From NCBI GenBank assembly GCA_003446015.1, contig DMBU01000098.1:1-41581 (forward strand): DNA of 41,581 bases. The letters are read 5' to 3'. The position numbers were made by a program, and so were the translations under genes. Origin of the DNA: Bacteroidales bacterium. Lineage in GTDB: Bacteria > Bacteroidota > Bacteroidia > Bacteroidales > UBA12077. Positions 18,458 through 26,200 of this stretch are shown one piece after another. The notes under the pieces are model-generated. The model saw only the letters and a list, made by a program, of their open reading frames with translations. It ran no database searches and was not told the DNA's origin. The stretch's first letter is position 1. Each line of letters starts with the position of its first letter.

Positions 18458-18673
18458 ATGAAATTCATGGTTTGTCCACAATGCGGAATAGATCTCTTTT
18501 ATGTTAAGAATGAAAAAGGAGAGAGGCTAAATGTAAAAGTTTCAAGGGAATTAAAGATTATTCCTATTGATGTATCAATGAGCCTGGAAGGTTTTAAGCT
18601 TGAAATTTTATTCTGTCTGGGTTGTTCCTGGAGTGGGAAAATAACTGAACTGAAAAAGTATTTGATTGAATAG
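18458..18673 (+). CDS. Small zinc-ribbon-like protein
   Basis: A 71-residue protein with CPQC at residues 6-9 and CLGC at 53-56, the two knuckles expected of a zinc ribbon holding one Zn(II). Between them is a beta-rich stretch, and a short basic helix closes the chain. There is no signal peptide. I do not recognise a named family. It starts 16 bp after the fourth permease and its stop abuts a long hairpin, so it looks like the last gene of that operon. Similar small zinc ribbons can be nucleic-acid or protein adaptors, but no function can be assigned. Confidence 0.72.
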   Translation: MKFMVCPQCGIDLFYVKNEKGERLNVKVSRELKIIPIDVSMSLEGFKLEILFCLGCSWSGKITELKKYLIE

Positions 18674-18731
18674 TATCAAGTATCAAGATGTTAGTATTGA
18701 GATTAATACTAATGTCTTGATACTTGATACT
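18672..18731. terminator. Long hairpin between convergent genes (probable bidirectional terminator)
   Basis: The arms AGTATCAAGTATCAAGA (18672-18688) and TCTTGATACTTGATACT (18715-18731) are perfect complements of 17 bp. Inside them TTAGTATT and AATACTAA pair for another 8 bp across two G-U wobbles, giving a 27-bp stem and a 6-base loop. It begins within the stop codon of the zinc-ribbon gene and ends 13 bp before the stop of the convergent VWA gene. No long U-run follows on either strand, so a structured 3' end or an RNA processing site are alternatives. Confidence 0.6.
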
Positions 18732-18744
18732 TGATACTCAAAAT

Positions 18745-19890
18745 CTATTTTTCAAATTTAAAATTCTTTGATTTAGCCTGAGTTTTAATTGCTTTTAGCA
18801 TAGCATCATCCAAAACAGTTTCTGAAGAGTTTTCGGTTTGTTGTTTTTTCACATATTCTTCGCGTTTAGTATTCAATTCAATAATTTCTTTTTGAATTTT
18901 TTCTCGTTCTTTTTTCTTGGTTTCAACATATTTTACTTTTTCATCATCATTCATGCCTTTCATTACAGCTGGAAGTTCCTCTTCTTTTACCTTGGCTATT
19001 TCAAAATCTTCCTGCTCAGCGGCATCAACCAAATCCCACGATTCATTTTTATAAACATGTGATGCTTTTGAAACCGAGCGCTTAACTGCATTTACCTTAT
19101 CAATACTAGTTGCATTTGCATCTTGTGCTGCCTGATTTTGCTTTTTCTCGTAACCTGTTTTACCATAAGAAACATAAGTATCATTCAATTTTGAGTTTAA
19201 TTCAGAAATACGATCGTCATAGGGTGAAGAAACATAAACCGTTCTGCAATCCTGGTTAATGCTCATGTATTCGCCACCTGTAATTTCGGCTCCTTTTTTC
19301 CAGTTGGTTCTTACCCCTTCGTTAAAATCTCCGCAAAAAATGGTATTTACTACAATTCCTTTATTTTTTGCACGATAGCAGGCATCATGAAAATCAATTC
19401 CTCCCTGAGTAAAAGGCTCATTTCCGGCAATAAAAATAAGTTTAAGATCGTCATGCGATTCATTCCAATCGAGTTGATCTAAAGAAGTCTTAATTACCTG
19501 ACCACAAAACTCGCTGCCACCATTTGTTCTTAGCTCGAATAACTTTTGAGAAACTAAGTCAAGATCTTTGGTTAAATATGTTACCTGGCGAATATAACCT
19601 TCACGCGGACTTAACCAATCGTTTCCATATTCATACAGGGCAATCTGTAGTTCGGGTCTTTTTCCATCACAGCTTGCACCGGCAAGTTCATTTACTATGG
19701 TCCATAATTGTGACTTGGCTTGTTCAATTAAACCGTCCATACTGTTACTTGTATCCAGTAAAAGAGCGATTTTAATAGATTTCGATTCATTATTATCGGC
19801 TTGAATAGTTAAACCGATAAGTAGAAGAACAATAATTAATCCCGATAAGATGAGATTTTTATTAGCTGATTTTAAAATTTGTGTTTTCAT
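18745..19890 (-). CDS. von Willebrand factor type A domain protein
   Basis: A 381-residue protein. A hydrophobic segment near residues 14-30 acts as a signal peptide or anchor, followed by a VWA domain (about 39-225) whose MIDAS motif is DTSNSMDG, with further acidic and Thr positions downstream (TNGGSEFCG, FIAGNEPFTQGG). Several Cys in the domain could form disulfides in the periplasm. The C-terminal 100 residues are highly charged, with an acidic patch and Lys/Glu-rich coiled-coil-like helices (KKKEREKIQKEI). VWA domains bind metal and partner proteins; the partner is unknown. It is a monocistron convergent with the permease operon. Confidence 0.9.
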   Translation of the reverse strand: MKTQILKSANKNLILSGLIIVLLLIGLTIQADNNESKSIKIALLLDTSNSMDGLIEQAKSQLWTIVNELAGASCDGKRPELQIALYEYGNDWLSPREGYIRQVTYLTKDLDLVSQKLFELRTNGGSEFCGQVIKTSLDQLDWNESHDDLKLIFIAGNEPFTQGGIDFHDACYRAKNKGIVVNTIFCGDFNEGVRTNWKKGAEITGGEYMSINQDCRTVYVSSPYDDRISELNSKLNDTYVSYGKTGYEKKQNQAAQDANATSIDKVNAVKRSVSKASHVYKNESWDLVDAAEQEDFEIAKVKEEELPAVMKGMNDDEKVKYVETKKKEREKIQKEIIELNTKREEYVKKQQTENSSETVLDDAMLKAIKTQAKSKNFKFEK

Positions 19891-20337
19891 AAGGATTGTT
19901 TTTATTGGTTTATGAAGTAAAAGTATGCACTAAAAAAAGGCAATAAAAGCTACAATTAGGGAACAGGTCGGTTCAATTCGTGAAATAGATAAACGAATAA
20001 GTTAAATGGAAAAACAAGCCTGTAAATATTGATTTTATAGGGTTTTTGGGGCGTGAGTGATTTTTACTTGTCGAATTTTGTTTGTATTTTTACTTAAAAT
20101 AAATGCTAGTATAAAACAAGAGGTTATCCAAAAAGACTTTGTGATCCTCTGCGAGAACTTCGTGTTCTTTGTGGTATAATTCTTAAAACATTGTACCACA
20201 AAGGTTCTCAAAGAAAGCTCAAAGTTGCACAAAGTTGCACAAAGTAAAAAATGTATTGAAATATCATTTCTCTTTACTTTTTGGATTGCGCCTTAAAAAA
20301 TTTACTAAGAAAGGACTTTAGTCCAAAATATAGAATT
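19891..20337. other. Intergenic region with phased inverted repeat
   Basis: This 447-bp gap lies between the VWA gene (minus) and the TPR kinase (plus). An open frame of 65 codons on the minus strand here is composed largely of repeat sequence and is not believed. The notable content is a two-armed repeat at 20137-20244. I see no tRNA or clear promoter; the kinase promoter must lie right of about 20245. Confidence 0.6.
20137..20244. repeat. Inverted repeat whose arms are 10-bp-phased CTTTG units
   Basis: Left arm 20137-20176 reads as four units beginning CTTTG, CTCTG, CTTCG and CTTTG, spaced 9-11 bp. Right arm 20194-20244 on the opposite strand holds five units of about 10 bp, all beginning CTTTG. 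The innermost 10 bases are a perfect inverted repeat (CTTTGTGGTA at 20167-20176, TACCACAAAG at 20194-20203) with a 17-base centre. It resembles the dispersed 'CACAAAG' intergenic repeats I associate with Bacteroidota genomes. No open frame or target duplication was found. Confidence 0.7.
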
Positions 20338-22266
20338 ATGAAAAGATCGATTTATATAATAATGTTACTACTCATAATAAACGGAGCTCTTTATTCTCAG
20401 GATAAAATGAGTCGTTATCAACCATCGGAGGTTAGATCTTTGCTTGATTCGGCTGAACTGTATAAGAAAACAAATGCTTTTAAAGCCTATAGTTTTGTCG
20501 AAAATGCATTGCAAATTATCATTCAAAACAACGATAAGGAAAATGAAATAAGAGCCTATGATTTAATAGCTGACATTAATTTATATTCAGAACAATTTGA
20601 TTTGGCCATTGAGAATTATGTTAAATCAATCAACCTTGCAAAAAGGATTAATAAACCTGATTTAGCTTATAATTCAACTAAAAATATAGGCCTTGCCTAT
20701 AAATTAAATGCCGATTATGATAAAGCCATATACTACTTAAATACTTTTCTAAATTTTATACCAAAGAAATCTTCTCAAGACGATTTAACTTTTACTAAAC
20801 TTCAAATTGCCGAAACGTATGAATTAAAAGGAGAATATGCTTTAGCCGAACAAACTTATCTGGAGGCATTAGAAATTGAAAAAGAAAGAAATAATTCGGA
20901 GGGAATTATATCAATCCAGGATAAATTAGCGAACATTAATTTGTCGCAAAATAATACAGCCGGAGCAATTCAGTATTACGAAGAATCAGAAAAAATGGCG
21001 AAAGAATCTTCAGATAAACGTTCTTTAGTGAATACATTACGGAGCAAAGGAAATGCATATAAGAAACAAAATAAACCTGCAGAAGAATTGGAAGCAAGGC
21101 AGCAAGCATTAGATCTGAATGAAGAATTAGATGATGAAGTAGCTCAAAGCAAGGATTTATTGGAAATTGGAAAGATTTATGTAGAACAAAAACAAGAAGA
21201 AAAGGCTATTCCTGTTCTGCAAAGAAGTATGACTCTTTCTGATCAAACCCAAAATATTTCTCAGATGAAAGAAGCATTATATACTTTATCAAAAGCTTAC
21301 GAAAGCTCCAATCCTAATAAAGCTTTGGAAACCTATAAAGAGTATTTAACTGTTAATGATAGCATAAACCGGATGCGGGAAAGGGAATTACTCAGCAGAA
21401 TTGAAATGGCAACATCATTATCACGAAAGCAACAAAGAATAGATCTGTTAGAAAAAGATAAAGAGTTAAACGATAAAACCGTTGAAATTTTAGTTCAGGA
21501 TCAAGAGCTTAAAAATCAGTCAATTCGCACACAGCGATTTACAATTATTTCTCTAATTATAATCTTGTTGATTTTAAGTGTATCATCTGTTTTTATATTA
21601 AAAAGTGCCCGACAGAAAAGAATAGCAAATCAGTTATTAGCACTAAAATCCTTACGTAGTCAAATGAATCCTCATTTTATCTTTAATGCCTTAAATTCGG
21701 TTAATAATTATATTGCGAAGAAGGATGAATTGTCGGCAAATCGCTACCTGTCTGACTTTGCTTTTCTAATGCGATCAGTAATGGAAAACTCAAAACACGA
21801 CTTTATTCCATTAACCGATGAAATCAAGATTATTGAGCTTTATATTAAGTTGGAGCACGAGCGGTTTAAAGAAAAATTTGATTATAAATTTATTGTTGAT
21901 GAGGATATTAATACAGAATCTTTTTTGATTCCACCAATGCTTATTCAGCCTTATATTGAAAATGCAGTTTGGCATGGATTACGCTATAAAGAAGAAAAAG
22001 GTGTACTTGAAGTGGAACTTAAACAAATGAGTAATTTTCTTGAAATCACAATAAAAGACGACGGTATAGGACGAAAAAAATCACAAGAACTGAAAACCAA
22101 AAATCAGCAGCAAAATAACTCAACCGGTTTAAAAAATATTGAAAACAGACTCCAGATTATTAATGAAGTGCATCATCTTGGGATAAAAGTCGAAGTATTA
22201 GATTTAATTCCTGAAACCCAAACAGGGACTTACATTAAAATTACGGTTCCAATGCAGAAAAGCTAA
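20338..22266 (+). CDS. TPR-containing LytS-type sensor histidine kinase
   Basis: A 642-residue protein from the ATG at 20338; a longer frame from TTG at 20281 would spoil the signal peptide MKRSIYIIMLLLIINGALYSQ, so the later start is preferred. The periplasmic part (about 25-395) is helical tetratricopeptide repeats, seen as repeating AxxxYxxALxL-type patterns. A membrane segment at about 400-422 follows, then a coiled stretch, the LytS/YehU-type kinase motif MNPHFIFNALNS with His446, and an ATPase domain with NAVWHGLR and DDGIGR motifs. Such kinases pair with LytTR regulators. One follows 160 bp downstream and is the likely partner. TPRs probably bind a ligand or partner outside the membrane. 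Confidence 0.93.
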   Translation: MKRSIYIIMLLLIINGALYSQDKMSRYQPSEVRSLLDSAELYKKTNAFKAYSFVENALQIIIQNNDKENEIRAYDLIADINLYSEQFDLAIENYVKSINLAKRINKPDLAYNSTKNIGLAYKLNADYDKAIYYLNTFLNFIPKKSSQDDLTFTKLQIAETYELKGEYALAEQTYLEALEIEKERNNSEGIISIQDKLANINLSQNNTAGAIQYYEESEKMAKESSDKRSLVNTLRSKGNAYKKQNKPAEELEARQQALDLNEELDDEVAQSKDLLEIGKIYVEQKQEEKAIPVLQRSMTLSDQTQNISQMKEALYTLSKAYESSNPNKALETYKEYLTVNDSINRMRERELLSRIEMATSLSRKQQRIDLLEKDKELNDKTVEILVQDQELKNQSIRTQRFTIISLIIILLILSVSSVFILKSARQKRIANQLLALKSLRSQMNPHFIFNALNSVNNYIAKKDELSANRYLSDFAFLMRSVMENSKHDFIPLTDEIKIIELYIKLEHERFKEKFDYKFIVDEDINTESFLIPPMLIQPYIENAVWHGLRYKEEKGVLEVELKQMSNFLEITIKDDGIGRKKSQELKTKNQQQNNSTGLKNIENRLQIINEVHHLGIKVEVLDLIPETQTGTYIKITVPMQKS

Positions 22267-22272
22267 ATATAG

Positions 22273-22426
22273 AAAATGAGAAGATGAAAATTTAGAAAGG
22301 GAGAAAGGGAGAAGGTGAGGTGTATGCAGCATATTGGTTAAATAACATGAATCGTTAAGGGATTAATGTTAAATAAGACTTTGTTTTTAAACCTTTAACT
22401 TTAAACTTTCAACTTTGAAATAAAAT
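22273..22426. other. Low-complexity spacer between kinase and LytTR regulator
   Basis: About 155 bp of non-coding DNA. It begins with purine-rich GAGAAAGG-type repeats (about 22280-22320) and ends with a CTTTAACTTTAAACTTTCAACTTT-like pyrimidine-rich run (about 22395-22420, period about 7) directly before the LytTR start. No terminator is evident, so both genes may share a transcript. The repeats resemble the other short-unit tracts of this window. Confidence 0.5.
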
Positions 22427-23179
22427 ATGGAAGAAAAATTAAAAGCTGTTATCGTTGAAGATGAGTTGGCAAGTCGCGAGACTTTAAGAGCCTATCTTGA
22501 AAAATATTGCCCGGATATTGAGTTGCTGGCTGAGGCGGATTCTGTAAAATCAGGACTGGAAGCAATTAATAAACATAAACCCGATGTAGTTTTTCTCGAT
22601 ATTGAAATGCCTTATGGAAATGCATTTGATTTGTTGGAACTAATTCCGGAAGTTGATTTTGAAGTAGTTTTTGTTACGGCATATAGCAATTATGCCATAA
22701 AAGCGCTCAATTTGAGTGCATCCTATTATATTTTAAAACCCATTTCAATTGATGAATTGGTAAAAGCAGTCGAGAAAATTAAATCAACCCGTGACCATAA
22801 AGAAATTTCAATTCATTCAAAGATTTTATTGGATAATATTCAGGAAGTAAATAAACCAAATCACAAGATTGTATTACCACTTTTAAATGGATTTGAGGTA
22901 GTGCATGTTCGAGATATTATCCGATGTCAGGCAAACGATAATTTTACTGAGTTTCATTTAAAAGACGGCTCAAAAAAGCTTATTTCCAGAACGCTTAAGT
23001 TTTACGAAGAAATTTTAAAGGATTTTAATTTTATTCGCATTCATAAATCTCACCTCATAAACTTCCAGTATGTTACAAAATATTTAAAAGGTAAAGGAGG
23101 CCAGGTTGAAATGTCAGATGGTTCAATTGTTGATGTTTCAGTAAATAGAAAGGCTGAATTTTTAGAAAGGTTTAAATAA
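22427..23179 (+). CDS. LytTR-family response regulator
   Basis: A 250-residue regulator. The receiver (about 5-120) has phospho-acceptor Asp58 (VFLDIEMP), Thr-Ala (VTAYS) and Lys104 (LKPI). The C-terminal LytTR DNA-binding domain (about 150-248) has the family segments RCQANDNFTEFHL, FIRIHKSHLINFQYV and DGSIVDVSVNRK. LytTR proteins bind direct repeats with a beta-sheet domain. It follows the TPR/LytS kinase on the same strand and ends at a strong terminator. The 160-bp spacer contains low-complexity GAGAAAGG and CTTTAAA-type repeats, and the gene may also have its own promoter. Confidence 0.95.
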   Translation: MEEKLKAVIVEDELASRETLRAYLEKYCPDIELLAEADSVKSGLEAINKHKPDVVFLDIEMPYGNAFDLLELIPEVDFEVVFVTAYSNYAIKALNLSASYYILKPISIDELVKAVEKIKSTRDHKEISIHSKILLDNIQEVNKPNHKIVLPLLNGFEVVHVRDIIRCQANDNFTEFHLKDGSKKLISRTLKFYEEILKDFNFIRIHKSHLINFQYVTKYLKGKGGQVEMSDGSIVDVSVNRKAEFLERFK

Positions 23180-23210
23180 AAAAGCCAGCTTAAAAATAGC
23201 TGGCTTTTTT
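23178..23210. terminator. Bidirectional rho-independent terminator
   Basis: AAAAAAGCCAGCT (23178-23190) pairs with AGCTGGCTTTTTT (23198-23210) around a 7-base loop. The U-run ends the LytTR gene on the plus strand, and the complementary A-run gives a U-run on the minus strand for the giant surface protein gene, which stops at 23229. Confidence 0.93.
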
Positions 23211-23228
23211 ATATTTAAGCATTAAATT

Positions 23229-26200
23229 TTATTTAATAATTAAACTCTTTACGCAAGATTCTTTACTTGTAGATATTTTTACAAAATACATCCCTTTAGA
23301 GAAACTGCTTAAATCAATCTTATGAAAAGTCTCATTTATACTTAATAACTCTTCATTATAAATAATGCTTCCAATAGAATTATATACTTCAATTTTCCAT
23401 TCAGATTGAATTACATCCTCAAAAGCAATATGAATTATTCCATTTGATGGATTTGGATATAAACTAATATTTCTGCTAAAATCCGGTCCATCAATAGCTG
23501 TTGCAACCGTAAAATTAATACTGTAAGTTTCTTCTGATGTTTCATCTTCAGCAGTAACTAGAATTGTTGTAGTTCCTGGTAATGAAGTTGCATCAGTGAT
23601 TACAGCATCTGCATTTATATCGTTTGTTGTTGCAGTTAAAGTTGGAACGGTTGTTGTACCCGATTCTAATTCTATATCGTACGATAATGTTGATGAATTA
23701 AATCCATTAACTGTTGTTCCATCAACTTTTAAGTCATTTAATGTTGCATCATTATTTGGTGCTATTGTAAAGTTAATGGTATAAACAATTTCAGTTAAAT
23801 CATCTTCAGCAGTAACGGTTACCACAGTTGAACCGGGTAATGCAGTAGCATCAACAATTGAAGCAGTAGCATTAGCATCGGTAGTTGTTGCAGTAACCGT
23901 TGGAACTGTTATTGTTCCATAGTCTAATTCAACATCATACGAAAAGGTTGATGAATTAAAACTACTAACAGTTGTTCCATCAACTTTTAAGTTGCTTAAT
24001 GTAGCATCAGTTGCAGGATCTGCAATTGTGAAATTTACAAGATATGTTTTTGTTGTAAATTCATCTTCAGCAGTGACTTCAATTGTTGTAGTTCCTGGTA
24101 ATGAACTTGCATCAGTAATTTCAGTACTTGCATTTTCATTGTTTTTGGTTGGAGTAACAACTGGTATATCAGTTGTACCATATGGAAGTTCAACATTATA
24201 AACCAAATTTGTTGAATTAAATTCTGAAATGCTTATTCCATCAAACAAAATATCACTTAATGTTGCATCGCTACTTAAATTATCGAAAGTAAAATACACC
24301 GTATAATCAGATGTTGAACCATCTTCTGCAGTAACTGAAATCGTTGTTGTTCCAGGTATTACAGATGTATTTGTAATGATTTTTGTAGCTTTTGAATCGT
24401 AAACATTTGCTGTAACTAAAGGTGAAGTTGAAGTTACTACTGGTACTTTATACATATAACTATATATTTCTGGATCAAATCCATTAATGGTTACTCCATT
24501 AACTTTCAAATCACTTAATAAAGAAACGTCACTTAAAGGTCTGTAAGCGAAATTAACATTGTAGGTTAATTCAGTTGTACCATCTTGTGCTGTAACAATT
24601 ACAGAAGTTGTACCTGGTAATGCAGACGCATCATTAATTACAACATCAGCACTGTCATTGTTAGCTGTAGCAGTAACTTCAGGTACTTCGGTAACATCAG
24701 GTTCTAGTTCTATATCGTAAGAATAAACTTCAGTGTTAAAACCGAAGATTAAAGATCCATCTACTTTTATCTTTTTAAGACTGGCATCTTCAGAAGGTGC
24801 TGCTAAAGTAAATTCTATGGTGTAAGTTTTTAGACTGGCATCCTCAGCATAAACATCAAGAGTTGTTGTTCCTGGCATTGAGGCAGCATCTGTTTGGTCA
24901 ATAAAGGCGTTTGCATCTTCAGGAACAGCAATAACCATAGGTACACTAGTAGTTCCGTATGGATATTCAAATGCATAATCCAATACTTCAGGATCGAAAG
25001 TCACAATTTCTTCTCCGTCAATAGTAATTTTTTGAAGATTATTATTGTCAGATGCACTTGTTATAACATAATCGATTGTATATACCTGTTCAGTTACCCC
25101 ATCAACAGCTGTCACAACAATTGAATCTCTCCCTGGTAATGCTGTAGTTTGTTTTAAGTCAATGGTAGCTAAAGCATTTTTAGCTATTGCATTTATATTT
25201 GGTACAATTGCAGTTCCAAAGGGTAAGTTTTTTGTATAATGATACCTAATTGGAGAGAAGTTAGTAATTGTTGTTCCATCTACCTTAAGGTCAGTTAAAC
25301 TTGCATCATTATCAGCAAGGACTGGTAGTACAAATGTTATTAAATAGTTTTGAACTGTACCATCTTCAGCAATAACTTCAACAGTTGTTATACCAGGGAT
25401 TGAGTCTGTTTCATAAATATTAACTGTGGCTTCAGCATTTTCCGCAGTAGCTGTTACCGTTGGTGCAATTGTTCTTCCTGCAGTTAATTCACAAGTATAA
25501 GTTAATGAATCTGCCCTAAAACCTGTAATATTTACACCTGTTGTATCCAAATCAATTAAATTGGCGTTATTACTTACTATATACAATTCAAAAATAGATT
25601 GATCATCAGTATAACCATCAGAAACAGTTAAAGTAATATCCACAGCACCTGATTGATTTGTAAGAGGTGTAATTTTAATAAATCTGTTTTCATCATCACC
25701 CTTAAGTTGTATGTTCAAATCAGGAACAATTGTTTGATTTGAGGATGTAGCTGAAATAGCTAGTTTAGACATTTCCGAATCAGTATCTCCAATTAGAAAT
25801 GGAATCCAGTTAGTTGATGTTTCCTGAACAATAGTATCATTCTCAATAGTGCTAATTGCAGGTGCATTATTAACTACATTTATTGTTAACGAAGTGGCAT
25901 TGTTGCTCATAATAGCATCTAAAGCCGAAGATGCAATTATGTTAGAGTAAGCTGTAATATCTCCTCCACCATCTTCAATAGTTCCATCTAAAATAAGATC
26001 AATGCTTTCGCCTGAAGCCATGTATGGGATTGTCCATGTTCCTCCATAAGGCTGATAATCTCCTTTTTCAGCATCATAATTTTCTAAATTAAACAAACCG
26101 GGTAATGCACTTTTTACAATAATTTCAGAAGAACTATTTGGTCCGTTATTAGTCAACGTAAAAGTATAAGATATTGATTCCCCGACATGTGGGTTTGTTT

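Noticed and set aside
20035..20232. Minus-strand open frame of 65 codons
   Set aside because: It is built from the CACAAAG repeat array, has no domain-like pattern or start context, and repeats in other genomes are non-coding.
20281..20337. TTG-initiated extension of the TPR kinase
   Set aside because: It would bury the clear signal peptide that starts at ATG 20338.
23490..25572. Repeats taken for a CRISPR or satellite
   Set aside because: They keep frame and encode beta-sandwich domains of one protein.
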